A stretch of DNA of 64,000 bases from Wuchereria bancrofti (taxonomy: Eukaryota > Nematoda > Chromadorea > Rhabditida > Onchocercidae): the NCBI GenBank assembly GCA_005281725.1, contig SSBO01000001.1, positions 7,114,399-7,178,398 of the forward strand, written 5' to 3'. Shown here piece after piece: positions 1-13,421 of this stretch (its first letter is position 1; the number at the start of each line of letters is the position of its first letter). Under the pieces are notes generated by a model. It did not search any database and was not told the origin of the DNA. It saw only the letters and a list, made by a program, of their open reading frames with translations. The position numbers and the translations under genes are program-made.

Positions 1-953
1 TGAATGAAAAATGAAAAAAAAGTTAGTCTTTATTAACTTTCCTCATTTATCTTTTTCCAATGTGTCATAAATCATTTATTCCGCACAATTATTTAAATAA
101 AAAGTAGCAGAAAAACGAAAGAATATGCTGGGAAGCGCTAAATATTATTCGAACGAAAAACTATAAAAATTAGCTGAAAAAATTGGTCGATGACGCAACA
201 AACTCGTTTTTGCTTATTTTGCACGCAAGAGGCAATTAGTCTTGAAGGCATCCGCCTTTTTTGTTAGCATTTTTACATTTTTATTTCAACAAATCTGTTT
301 ATGTTTAGTGGTTTTTTATTTTTTTAAAGAAATTTCTCACCATAATTGAATTAAAAGAGATAAGTCTGAATGTCTTATCATTCCCTGTTCTAAGGTCAGC
401 TTGATAATCAAAAACGTTGCATATAGCATTTAGCAAAAAACGAAGAAAATGAATTTTGAATGATACAATTTCTATTAAATAATCAACTATCAATTAATTG
501 GCAATGAATGATAAGTAATCATACTGTTGGTAATAGATTTTATTTAAAAGTTTAAAGAATATATTTGTTATGCTAAATATCATACACTCAATTCTTCTAG
601 CTTTTTATGTATATTGTGATTGAATCATTGAATTTAACCATTTCTAATTGCTGTGATTCAATTTTTTATCTTTGTTTAATTCGAAATTATTCATTTTGTG
701 AAATTTTCTTTTTTTTGGCAGTGATTTAAATTCTTTTAAGAAAGCGGCAATTTTAATAGTCATAATTAGTTAATGGTAATAATGAAACAAATTTTTCGGT
801 AGCATTTTTTTAATGGTTTTCTATGATCAAGTCTTGCAATTATTATCGTTTTTTATGATCGAATCCTATATCAGTCAATAGTATTTCTATTGCTGATATT
901 GTATAAACAAACTACAGCGCTTTATTTTACTTATTTTAAAATAACAATTATAA
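1..953. other. intergenic, no gene seen
   Basis: AT-rich sequence with no supported gene. It includes the 3' flank of the EF-hand gene on the minus strand; an AATAAA (reverse complement of 921-926) lies about 28 bases past that gene's stop and is a likely poly(A) signal. Confidence 0.6.
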
Positions 954-3900
954 TTACGATTCTTTTATCATACTCATAAATTCATCAAATGAAATTCGTC
1001 CATCATGATTTGTATCAATCAGTTGGAATTTTTCTTCAATCAATTCACGATTCGTCACTTTGATTGTTTCCTCCAGGATTTTTAATACTTGATCTGCAAA
1101 AGATTTGAAAAGATTTTACGCATAATCAAGTAATTTTATTTATTTCTTGCTTTTTTATCCATAAAAATCCTAACTTATTCAGAAAATTAGCATAGTCTAC
1201 AACTCGAATTTTCGTAAAAATTATGTTAATATTTAAATAAATTAATCTGAGGCAGGGTCAATAATTAATGATTTGAGTATAAAAATCAATTCTTCTGATA
1301 TTTGATTTCAGAGGAATCTTTAATTTGAATGTCATTCAAAATATTTGACAAGAACTATTTACCTATCTATAACTTTAGTTATTAATTTTCACATAGTCAC
1401 TAAGATGATACACGTAAGCATGAAAATCTTTATTTTCAGTGGATCATTTTAGAAGAAATATGGAAAAGAATCATTTCTTTTCCTTGCTTTCTCTCCTCTC
1501 TAGAATAGAAATGCTCAGTAACGATGCATTCTCTTGAGAGCAATCCTAATGCTAGAAAAAGTGTCTTTGGATTAGTTTTAGAGCAATAGTTGCCGGAGAC
1601 TCTTTAGAAAGCTTTCGAATTTTCAAAAGCAAAAAAAAAAAACTTTTTCCTTCTCCTCGCTTCGTAAATTTTTTTGCAGTTATTTTACTAAACCACAAAT
1701 GGAGAAAAAATAAATGAGTAAATTTCAATGAAAAGTTATCAGAGCAGAATGATAAAAAAATTAAGGTTAATTTTTTTTGATATTGTTATGATATGATATG
1801 ATTTGGTGTGATATTTGGTTATAGCAAATATAGAAAGGAAGTTTTTCTTCATCTTAGCATTTCTTTTCAAGTGACAGGAGCAAATTAAAGACGACAAAAG
1901 TAAATAAACAAATTTAGTCCATCTCGTATTATTGTCGAGCAATTTTTACTTTCCTCAGGGGAAATCTGAAACTAAGCCTAAATCTCCTATAATTTACTTT
2001 ATCCTCGTTTGCTCAAAACTGATTTATTTCTAATTTCGATTTTTTTTCTCCTTCAAAAATTTTCCTTTGAGAAAACAAAACGATACAAGAAAAAAACTTT
2101 GCGAAAAATTCAAAAACCAAATTTTAGCATTTAAATCATTAACTCAAATTAATCCATACAATTCAAGGAAAAAGGTACGAAGATTTTTGTAGAAATACAA
2201 AGAAAAGAAAAACGGTAAAACTAATGAAGGAATTAATTTTTAATAAATGATCAATAATTTCTTATACATAAAATATAATAATTATGTCAAATAATTTTAT
2301 TATCTGAATTATGCAAATGCAGTAATGAAAAAATGAATAATTAAATTAGCCGGAGAAAAATAAATGATTATGTAGGATATACCAATTGTGATAGCACCAT
2401 CACCATCATTGTCATATAATCGAAAATATCGTTCCAATTCGGTAAGTGTTGTATGATGAGCTGGTGGTGTACTCATATAACGTATGAAATCCTCTTTACT
2501 GATTGATCCTGTTTCTTAAAAATTGAAATTAAAGTTATTTGCATCAATCCAATTAACAATTCTTTCTCTTTTATTACAAATAAATGAAAGAAAAGTAGTA
2601 TTTCCTAATTTCATTTAAAAGTTTTATTTTCTATCAATTAATAAATATTTACTTACTAATTAATATCAACAGAATTTTTCTTTTAGCATAAATTAAATTG
2701 TAAGGATTTTTTTTTTCTTATTCCTAACTTTTATTACAGTTTTCTTCTTTCCCTTTTTTTGATGCTCATTGTGTGTTTAAAATCAATGATTATAAAGAAA
2801 TAATCTGAAAATAACCAAAGTGAAAAGAAATGAAAGAGGAAGAGGCAAAGGAAAAACGAAAAAATAAATTGAAGAACTCTTGCTGCTAATTATTTACTTC
2901 TTAACTTGAACTACTTTACTTATTTCTTTAATACCTTTTTTCATCTTTGTAGATAACATTTCACTTTGCATTTCATGAAAAAAATTTACGAGGGATAATT
3001 TAAAAGTAAAATATTGATATAACAAAAAACAAAAGGTGTGTTTCAAAATTTAATAATTTTCAGTTCTAAGCCAAAAATTTTTCAAAAGGTTAATCAAAGT
3101 ACTGTAAAGTTGATAAAAGTACTCTATGTTGCATTGTATGCTATTTTAAAGGCTCGAAGCAATTCGTCATTCTGTAATATATATAATTCAATAAATTTAT
3201 ATGTCAAACAATAAATCTAATTGAACCTGAAAAAAAGAGAGTTTAATTTCTTTTTCCTTTTAAAACTAAGACAAAAATATTAAAATAATAAGCAAATTTT
3301 TATTTGCTTTTTTAACTTCTTTTAATTTCTGTAAAATATTCCTAAATTAGTCTTCATTCTATTAACATTATTATTATTAATTATTGACAAACAAAAGTAT
3401 CTATAAAATTTGTTGGTCGAGATACAAAGCAAAATTTGTTATTATCAACCAATTAATTTTTTAATCGACTAATTAACCAGTTAACTCTCGTTAAGAACTT
3501 GTGGTTTTGATTAATAATTTTAATAGAAAAATTTCAATCAAAAATGTGAACAATAAAGTTTAATTAATACGTACTATTTGGATCCATTTCTTGAAAGATA
3601 AAATCCAGTTCTACCCTTGTTGGTTCAACATTTATTATCTTCCACAACACTGCTATTTCATTTCGACTTAGACGACCATCTTGATTGATATCCAATTGAT
3701 CAAATGTTTCGCATAATTCTAAATCCAATTCATTGAATAATATTTTCGAATTAGTCCTTTCTTTTTTCCAACTTTTACTAAAAAAGCAAGGAAAAAAGAC
3801 AGAAAAAATTGTTGAAAATCTCTAGCTTAATTTGAAAAAGTATTCAACTAAAGAAATTAAAGAAAAAGTAAAGAAGAAAGAGAAAATAAATAAAACAATC

Positions 3901-6044
3901 AATTTAATAATTCAAAAAAAAGCAAGCAAAAATGAACATATAATTATATTTTTGATAATATTTTTTATTATTATAATTATATTTGTTCTAAGTATATAAT
4001 TATATTTTTGTGTATTTGCAAAATATTTTCTGTTATTTCTTATTAATGCAAAACTATTTATAAATATTTATTTTTTATCTAACTTCTAAAGTAATATGTT
4101 GACATTCAAATTNATAATCGAAAATATCGTTCCAATTCGGTAAGTGTTGTATGATGAGCTGGTGGTGTACTCATATAACGTATGAAATCCTCTTTACTGA
4201 TTGATCCTGTTTCTTAAAAATTGAAATTAAAGTTATTTGCATCAATCCAATTAACAATTCTTTCTCTTTTATTACAAATAAATGAAAGAAAAGTAGTATT
4301 TCCTAATTTCATTTAAAAGTTTTATTTTCTATCAATTAATAAATATTTACTTACTAATTAATATCAACAGAATTTTTCTTTTAGCATAAATTAAATTGTA
4401 AGGATTTTTTTTTTCTTATTCCTAACTTTTATTACAGTTTTCTTCTTTCCCTTTTTTTGATGCTCATTGTGTGTTTAAAATCAATGATTATAAAGAAATA
4501 ATCTGAAAATAACCAAAGTGAAAAGAAATGAAAGAGGAAGAGGCAAAGGAAAAACGAAAAAATAAATTGAAGAACTCTTGCTGCTAATTATTTACTTCTT
4601 AACTTGAACTACTTTACTTATTTCTTTAATACCTTTTTTCATCTTTGTAGATAACATTTCACTTTGCATTTCATGAAAAAAATTTACGAGGGATAATTTA
4701 AAAGTAAAATATTGATATAACAAAAAACAAAAGGTGTGTTTCAAAATTTAATAATTTTCAGTTCTAAGCCAAAAATTTTTCAAAAGGTTAATCAAAGTAC
4801 TGTAAAGTTGATAAAAGTACTCTATGTTGCATTGTATGCTATTTTAAAGGCTCGAAGCAATTCGTCATTCTGTAATATATATAATTCAATAAATTTATAT
4901 GTCAAACAATAAATCTAATTGAACCTGAAAAAAAGAGAGTTTAATTTCTTTTTCCTTTTAAAACTAAGACAAAAATATTAAAATAATAAGCAAATTTTTA
5001 TTTGCTTTTTTAACTTCTTTTAATTTCTGTAAAATATTCCTAAATTAGTCTTCATTCTATTAACATTATTATTATTAATTATTGACAAACAAAAGTATCT
5101 ATAAAATTTGTTGGTCGAGATACAAAGCAAAATTTGTTATTATCAACCAATTAATTTTTTAATCGACTAATTAACCAGTTAACTCTCGTTAAGAACTTGT
5201 GGTTTTGATTAATAATTTTAATAGAAAAATTTCAATCAAAAATGTGAACAATAAAGTTTAATTAATACGTACTATTTGGATCCATTTCTTGAAAGATAAA
5301 ATCCAGTTCTACCCTTGTTGGTTCAACATTTATTATCTTCCACAACACTGCTATTTCATTTCGACTTAGACGACCATCTTGATTGATATCCAATTGATCA
5401 AATGTTTCGCATAATTCTAAATCCAATTCATTGAATAATATTTTCGAATTAGTCCTTTCTTTTTTCCAACTTTTACTAAAAAAGCAAGGAAAAAAGACAG
5501 AAAAAATTGTTGAAAATCTCTAGCTTAATTTGAAAAAGTATTCAACTAAAGAAATTAAAGAAAAAGTAAAGAAGAAAGAGAAAATAAATAAAACAATCAA
5601 TTTAATAATTCAAAAAAAAGCAAGCAAAAATGAACATATAATTATATTTTTGATAATATTTTTTATTATTATAATTATATTTTTGTGTATTTGCAAAATA
5701 TTTTCTGTTATTTCTTATTAATGCAAAACTATTTATAAATATTTATTTTTTATCTAACTTCTAAAGTAATATGTTGACATTCAAATTTTTTTTGCATTTT
5801 CAGAAGAAAAAGATAGAATTTTTAAACTTTTTTTGGAAAGATTTTCAGCATTCGTAATGTTTCTTTTCGAGAAAAAAAAACTAGCAATTATTTCTTTACA
5901 GTGATTTAAGCAGAAAAATTTCTAAAATGCATAGCACATAAAAGTTGTTGTTGAAATGTTTTTGCATGAATCATTGACGATGCCTCCATTCACGATACTT
6001 TACTTTGCTTCACATTTCATCTGCTCATGAACATCAGTCAACAT
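954..6044 (-). CDS. calmodulin-like four-EF-hand calcium-binding protein
   Basis: Predicted cytosolic Ca2+ sensor of the calmodulin/troponin C superfamily. Model on the minus strand: 6004-6044, then 5273-5475 (second copy at 3575-3777), 2383-2514 and 954-1093. Phases match at every junction and give 171 residues. EF loops are at residues 43-54 (DINQDGRLSRNE), 79-90 (DPNKTGSISKED), 116-127 (DNDGDGAITIDQ) and 152-163 (DTNHDGRISFDE). Loops 1 and 4 have the usual Glu at position 12; loop 2 has Asp and loop 3 Gln, so Ca2+ affinity probably differs between sites. The first exon is short (start in MLTDVHEQ) and rests only on its phase-2 GTAAAG donor, so it is the weakest part. The N-terminal leader is Lys-rich. 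The gene is interrupted by a single N and duplicated sequence. It is not calmodulin itself, since identity is too low; the exact orthologue is unknown. Confidence 0.85.
2416..4112. repeat. first copy of ~1.7 kb tandem duplication
   Basis: Near-identical to 4114-5788. It carries part of the second EF-hand exon (2416-2514) and the whole preceding exon (3575-3777). The visible difference is a 22-base insertion here at about 3984-4005, flanked by repeated TATAATTATATT. The copy ends exactly at the N in 4113. Confidence 0.95.
4113..4113. other. assembly gap marker (single N)
   Basis: The only ambiguous base in the window. It sits exactly at the junction between the two copies of the duplicated segment, which suggests two contig ends that were joined without collapsing their overlap. 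Confidence 0.9.
4114..5788. repeat. second copy of ~1.7 kb tandem duplication
   Basis: Offset +1698 from the first copy, falling to +1676 after the 22-base indel. It contains a truncated copy of the second EF-hand exon (4114-4212, reading frame cut at the N) and a complete copy of the preceding exon (5273-5475). Only one set of exons is needed for the protein. Confidence 0.95.
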
Positions 6045-9000
6045 TCTGCTCACTTCTCCGGCATTAGGTTACTTTGAAGTACTTTAAGATTTAAATAAGG
6101 TAACACAACAACCATGCATCATTCAAATTGAAATTTTATAGCAGTAAACAATAAAATTATATTTATGAAACTTAAATTTCTTCAAATGCATTTCCAGTTT
6201 CAAATTGATTTCACGTTTGATGCTTCCAAAAAAAAAAAAAAAAATCATATTTCAAATTCTGTCATATATTCGACCCTTTTTTTCTAAGCAAAAATTTTCA
6301 AATTCATTTCATTCATTCAATTATTTCATTTTTTCTAGCTTATTTATAAAAACACCTTTTTTTTTTTCCTCGATAATAATAACTGGCTAATAACTTAGCG
6401 ATCTGTTTAATCAGTATTTAATTCATTCTCAACAATGCGATAGCAGCTGTTACAATATATCTGTTTTGTGAATGATTTATTTCATAGATGACAAAATGGT
6501 TGACGAGAGGATACGAAAATAAAAAATGTGCTTGTCACATTTTTCAGAAATTGATGAGCGCTGTGAGAGATCGTCTTTGAAATGATTATATTTAGAGAAA
6601 TTCATAATGAGCAGAAAATAAATGACTAAAATTTAAATGAGCGACATGAAAAAAAATTCATAATGTTAATCTGTCTAATCCGAAAAACATAGATAAGTTA
6701 ATCAGAAATTGACAATAATTTTCGATAGGAGCATTCCATTATCATTGCATTTAATGTGCTTCATAGATACTTCTATCTATATCGATATTTTCCCTTCTTT
6801 TACCCTCACTTTGCTTCTCTCTCTCTCTCACTGTCTTTCTAAGTCTGAAAAAATGACAAAAGAACAAAAAAGTGTTTTTAATGCAGGTTTGAATAAATAT
6901 CAGGCATGTATTGATTCATTCACTTATTGTATTATCAATAAAAATAAAATATTAGTTTTATAATTTAAAAATAAAAATTTTTAACATAGAAAAAAAATTT
7001 TCAAAGATAAAATCTTACGCTGATCAGATAAGATATAACACATCGTTAAAGCATTTAGAATGTTTGAAGTTGTAGCAAAATATACACTGATAAAACTTGT
7101 CAATATGATACTTCAGTCGACTGATAATTGATTACTATTACACAATTCATTTCATCGATATTGATATAATTAATCCTTATGTGTGGTATGTATGCCTTTA
7201 GAACATGAAAATGACGCAATAATTCACAAAGTGATCATATTATCATTCACGGAATCGATTAACGTTTATTTGTAAGACTTACATAAAACACAATCATAAA
7301 TGACGGAATGAGATAGAAAGGTGAGATGAAATGCGACTTGAAAAAGAACGAGAGATTATAACTAATACGAAAATTAGGAAAAAAGAAAAGATTTTTCAAT
7401 TTCTTTTTTTAAATTTTCGAAATTAAAGAAAGATATTATGCAATAACGAAATAAAAAAGAAGGAAAATAAAGATAAAGAGAGGAAAAAAAGAGGATAATA
7501 ATGCAAGGGTTGAAAAAAAAAGATTAATTGTAATAGGTAACGACAACGAATGTTTTGAAATACTAGTAGACAAAAAAACGAAAGAAAAAACAAATCTATA
7601 ATCTTTATGTACAATTAGTTTTTCGCTCTCTTCTTTGCTAGTAATGATTTTTCGACAACGTATGAAATGCACTATAACTCTATTTTATGTTCCTCGTTAA
7701 AATAAAATTTAACAGTTGTGCTTAAAATAAAATAGAGTATTTATTGTTTCAAAAATATGTCTATAATAATAAAATCATAATCTGATTAAATTTAAGTACA
7801 TTTTAATTGATTATGAGATTAATTCATCTACATAGTCGAATATGAAAAACATACATGTAAGGTTTATCATTAATTTGTTCATTACCACTCTCATCCAATT
7901 CATTTCCTTACCTTTTGTGTTATATATGTAGAAAAAATATTAAAATCTGAAAAAATTGATTGAGAAGGGAATAGGAATACACGAATGACAAGAATGAATA
8001 TTTTGAAAATGTTTGTGGATGAAAAAGTACAACCAAAAGTAATTTGTTATGATTAGGATAACTAAACCGGATACTATTTAGACCAGATATTCTAGCATAA
8101 TAGAAGAACTTGGATGATGAAAAACTTTTCGTATTTATCATTTATAATGCAAGAATTAGTATGCTTTAGCAGATGTTAAGATATTAAAGAATTGTATTGC
8201 GAATGCGATACTAACACTATTAATAATCAATGATAATAAACACTAATTATTAACTAGTAATTAAATATTCATATTAACCATTTACAAGTATTTTGGTTAT
8301 TCAAAAACATCAGTGATATACATATTTAAAAAAAGACATTAAGTGAAAAAGAGCAAACATTTTCATGTGCAAAACATTTTTCTCCTCACAATTTAACAAA
8401 AAATATATTTACATGAATGCGGCCACAACATTGCTTCTGGCCAACTGGCAAAATTCTATTGACTGTCTCAGGCTGAGTGATTGACACAATATTGTCCCTA
8501 GTTAATTGCAATATACATACATGTATATATACATATATATGTAATCAATAATTTGATAATTGATATAAACAAAAATTTATTCGTTTATTTGTAAGCTAAC
8601 AGAATGCCAAATCGACTTATCAAATATAAATGAGATAATTGAGTTATCTGCAAAAAGATTGTTATCTTTTTATCACGCAATGATCAGATGATTACAAATA
8701 GCGAAAAGCAAAACATACTAGAATAGTTTTTCCCATTGATTTATCGTTCACATAATTTAATAAAAGCAAAAGTTCTAAAATATGATAAAAAAGGAAAATA
8801 AAAGACGAAAATTAACAAAAAGACAAATATGATAAATTTTGAGCTTCAGAGCTGATGCAGACTTTGTACGAAAAAAAAGAAAAATTAATTTAGAAAAATC
8901 AGATTGGCTCAGAGGAAGAGTTTGCGGGGCAAATCATCAAGCAGTGAAATTAAACATTTTGGAAATGAAATTCATCATTCTGACTGTGCACTATTAACCG

Positions 9001-12000
9001 GAATTTTTTTCTTTTTTTTGGTATTTTCGAGAAAACTTCATTTTTCGAACAAGCAAAATCATCAATTCATTCTTTCGTTTTTTCTTTTCGCAATGTCTTT
9101 TTTTTCTGCTTTTTTTTCACTTCAAATTAAATCATCGTTATTTTGGAATATTTTTTGATCACTATGTTGGAATGAATGGTTGAAAATTTTCTCAGTAAAG
9201 AGTAAAATGCTAACTTTGTCCATTTCACAGATAAAATATAAGTATATGAATATTTCATTTGTAATATTTGAATACTTTACCATCCCTTAAACAATTAATT
9301 TCATTCAACAATTTTAATCCAAACATGTATATATATATATATATATATGTTTGTGCTAGGAACGATTCTGGAATAAAATTTGATTTTACTTATGTATCAT
9401 TATAAATTAAATGATGGAAGACATTTTATTGGATCCTTTTTTTTTGAAAATTTTGTATTTCAATCACTAAAAAAGCTATGTTTTTCTTTTGTTTTATTGA
9501 TTAATATAATTTGTAATTATTTTGCAAAACAGATGTCTCAAAAGGAAAAGAAAAAGTAAAAGAATTTTTCAGAGATTTTTTTGTCAGTATTACAAGTGGA
9601 GCTTATTGGCTTTTCCTTTTTTGCCATAATATCTGTATAACGAAAATAAATTATAAATTTTAAGCGGAAAGAAAAAAAAAGAAAGTTAATAGGAAATGAT
9701 TTTGTTTTTGTCCTAAACAACTTCCTTTTTATATTTATTTTCATTGAATTTACTAAAATCAATATAGCGTGAATTTAACATAATTATAATGAACCAAGCA
9801 TTGGTAAAATGGAAGCCAAAATATCTATTCATTAATATCTGGACAACAATAATGTATTAATTAATCACTGAGCCTATATATATATTATATATATATGAAA
9901 AAGTCAAAGATTGCTTTTGATAAGTTAATGATGCGATCTTACTCATGTGACAACATTATGGGTAAATCTCATGTGATAGTTAATTATAGTAAAGCAATAA
10001 CAATAATAAGTGATAGCATCAAATATTTGATGCCCTAGTGGGTACCGTAATTACATTCAATTACAGTATTTGTATATGCAAATAAAATTCCAATATTATC
10101 GAAGGTAATTTTAAAGTGGATTTAAATTAAATTGAAAAAAAAGAAAATATTGGTGGCTCTATTCAAATAGTAAAATTATAATTAAAGTTACTATTGATTT
10201 TATTAAGCAAGTAGGAGGTTGTGATTTTTTTATTCAAAAGTAATTAAGGCATATTTGCCTATTAATTAAGACTCAATGATCGGGTGAAAAATGATATTGT
10301 AGAACGTAATTAATAATAACTTTATGGTAAAAAATATTAATATTATTAATAACAAAAAATATTAATATAATTAATAAAAAAATAACTTTATCTTAATGCA
10401 AATGCAAAATTTTAAATTAAAAATGAGTTCTACAATTCCTTCACATTTTTTCATTAAGCTAGCCTATGTTAACACAAAGTAACTTCTATTTCAAACATCC
10501 TTTAATTAAAAGAGGAAAAAAAAAACAGGAATGAAATAGTAATCTAAACACGAAAACTTCCTTTCTTCAAAGATTTTGGCAAAAGCAATCTTTGCATTGT
10601 AACAATGTTGCTATTATCATTTTAGTGATTCACTTTTTGTTTTTGTGCTTTTTAGCTAAAAAATTATCATCGTTTTATTTTACATTTATTTTAAATTAAC
10701 GAAACGAGATTAGGCAAGAAACGAATCCAAATAATTGCTCGTAAAATCAGCAAAGACAAGTCGCATGCATTTAATTTGCGACAGCGATGCGTTGAAAACT
10801 TATAGATAAAAAGAATCATAGCTATCGATCATTACAAATTGACAACTATGATGAAAAGAGAGCAATTATGGGAAATGATCAAATTGTGTGAGAAGGTATC
10901 GAACAACTCAATACCATTAGACACAATGTGATCATTTTAGAATTTAAGTAAATTATAGTGTATAAAATTTAACTAGAAGATGAACAAAAACCTTAAAAAT
11001 AAAAAGTTTTTTTTTTATTCCATGTAGTTACAGAGAACTAGCTGTTTCTTATGACTCTGATTTGTCATGAAGAATGAGTTGTATATGACATTCGGTAATG
11101 GACATTTTAATGATGAATAAAAAATAAAATTCTAAACGATTTCCCTTAAAGTAGAATACAGTCTTTTGAATTTGCTGAAATTATTTTTGCTTAAGAAGTA
11201 AACTTTGGAAAAAAATGAAATGAACTGAAAAGCACAACATCTGATCATACACCAAATAGCTAATACTTTTAAGATTAACCGCACCAGAGGTATCAAATTT
11301 TATACCATTTTTTCTACAGCAAAACTTACACAAACATACACAAACTATTTTTCGTTCACAAAAATATACTAATTACGCACATGCACCATTGCGATTAATA
11401 AAGATTTATTTAAGCCTATTTATAATAATTTTTGAGAAATCACCACTCACTAAAAGGCTAATTTATTTAGCTAACAAAATGTTCGCAATAACTGCATGGT
11501 AATAATTTTATGCAGAGAAAGTAAAAGAAAATATTGTAAATTACAACTTTAATTTCTGCAATTTATATATTTTTGTGGCTTAAGTGCTGATGCATAGAAA
11601 AGCTATGCAGGAAATTTTTTCTTAAGCTCCAAAAATATATCAGTTTTTTTCAAACTGTTCATTACTTTGATTGTAAAGAAATTAATAGAGAAAAGTGCAG
11701 TGTAAGGAATATGTGCAAATGTAGCTAATCAAAAGTGATAAATAAATAGAACTAAACTAATAATTGAAAGAATTGACATAATAGCTCACCCTATTGACAC
11801 ATTTGATTAATTTATTTGATTGATGAACAATTTCTAATGCAATTTTTGTAAGTTTTCAATTCCAATTTATAAATCACTATTTACTTCGATCAATAAATTC
11901 ATTTATCCAATTTATTTATATTTGTTTTTATATCGACTATTCTGGTAACTAAAATATGATTGTTGCTGATCATTAGCAATAGAATGAATGCAATTGCAGA

Positions 12001-13347
12001 TATAAATTAAATCAACACTGAATTAATTATTCTAATTAGCACCCAGCTCTTTTTCCCTTTTTTGCTTTTTTTGAACAGCTGAATGAAACACTCATTTTTT
12101 CAATTTTCGTAAAACAAAAAAAAAAAAAAGAGAAAAAGGAAAAAAAAGGCTGAAAATACTTCGAAGAAAATTTGAAAAAAAAAGAGAAGGAACAGGCGAA
12201 GTTTGGAAAAACATAAAAATGAATGGTTTCATAATGAAGATGGTTTCATAATTCATTTCTTCCCATATAAATTCGATTTAATATTAAAAATTTGCTTGTG
12301 GAAAAAAATTAAATAAAAAAAAATAAAAAACAAAACAGTAGATTAGGCAGTAGAAATAATAAAACATTGGTGATAGCGTTAGAGATTCATACTTAACTTA
12401 AAAAAGCAATGATTGTTTGGCCAAATTATATAATTTTTATGCTTGGCTAAAACAACCGAAAAATTGAGATAACCTATTGCTAATTATTTTGTAAGATCAA
12501 CTAAAGAAAAAAATTTCGAAAAGCTTTACTTCAATCAATAATTGTTACTATCTAAAATATAGCTTAATTCAGTTATTCTAATGAATTATTTTAAACATTT
12601 GCCGTACAAGTTAAATTTAATTTTAATTTACTATACAAGTTAAATTTAATTAATTTAAAGTAATAAAAACAAATATCAATTGAAATTCGAAGAAAAAAAG
12701 AAGATTTCGATATTTGTCATTTAGTGTCATGAAATTAATTTAATACTACAATAGAAAATTTCAATAGTAAATATAATAACATTATCTATAAAACTATGAA
12801 AAGGACGAAAAAAGAAGAGTTAAAAATGACGAAAATCCTGAGCCGAACTATTCAAGATGAAAAGATTATACGCTAAATTCAAATTTAGATTTACATGAAT
12901 TACATGATTAATATGCAACAATAGAAGATAATAGAAGGCTTCGGGTATTCATTAGTATGATAAATTTCATTAGTAATATATTCCAGTTGTAAAGTAATAT
13001 TTGGAATTTAATGTAACTGTCATAATTCTCTAAACATTAACTTAAAAAACTGAAGAAAAAATGTGAGAGAAAAAAGCTAAAGCTATAATTTGTATATTGC
13101 AATACATTCGATATCCTTGCTGTTATTACAGAAAATTATAGTGCTGTATTAAAGTCGGTAACATTACGTATTTTTTAAGAATAGTAAGATTTTCTGTATA
13201 TTCGATCCTTGCTGCAAAATTTTTGAAAAAAAAAAGGACCTGGTAGAGTGCTTTTCTTTAGCAGACAACCTTATTGCATTTTCAAATTTTAAAAATCAAA
13301 GATGATTTCAGAAGAATTTAAAAAATAAATCATTCGTGAACTTTGTG
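6045..13347. other. long gene-free stretch
   Basis: About 7.3 kb of AT-rich DNA with poly-A/T runs, TA microsatellites (9326-9349; 9876-9896) and short direct repeats (for example TACAAGTTAAATTTAATT at about 12605 and 12634). No exon with convincing coding character and matching splice sites was found. The structured hairpin at 11565-11640 is listed separately. Confidence 0.5.
11565..11640. repeat. 76-base imperfect inverted repeat (hairpin)
   Basis: The arms 11565-11584 and 11621-11640 pair over 18 of 20 positions (ATATATTTTT and GCTTAAG segments match). An inner 7-bp stem TGCATAG/CTATGCA (from 11591) closes an AAAAG loop. An asymmetric internal loop separates the two stems. The size resembles a pre-miRNA, but the internal loop is large; it could also be a transposon relic. 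Confidence 0.4.
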
Positions 13348-13421
13348 GCCGCCGTAGCTCAGTCGGTTAGAGCGTGGGTCTAATAAGCCCAAGGTCGCAG
13401 GTTCGACCCCTGCCGGCGGCA
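13348..13421 (+). tRNA. tRNA-Ile (anticodon AAU)
   Basis: 74-base cloverleaf: acceptor GCCGCCG/CGGCGGC, D stem GCTC/GAGC, anticodon stem TGGGT/GCCCA with loop CTAATAA, T stem GCAGG/CCTGC with loop TTCGACC, discriminator A. The loop gives anticodon AAT (inosine at position 34 after editing), reading AUU/AUC/AUA isoleucine codons. The A box (TAGCTCAGTCGG) and B box (GGTTCGACCCC) are intact, and a T4 Pol III terminator lies about 10 bases downstream. No intron. Confidence 0.96.

Noticed and set aside
8904..9158. 84-codon plus-strand ORF with a basic start
   Set aside because: All three frames are partly open here, the C-terminal half is poly-T-derived Phe, and no splice support was seen.
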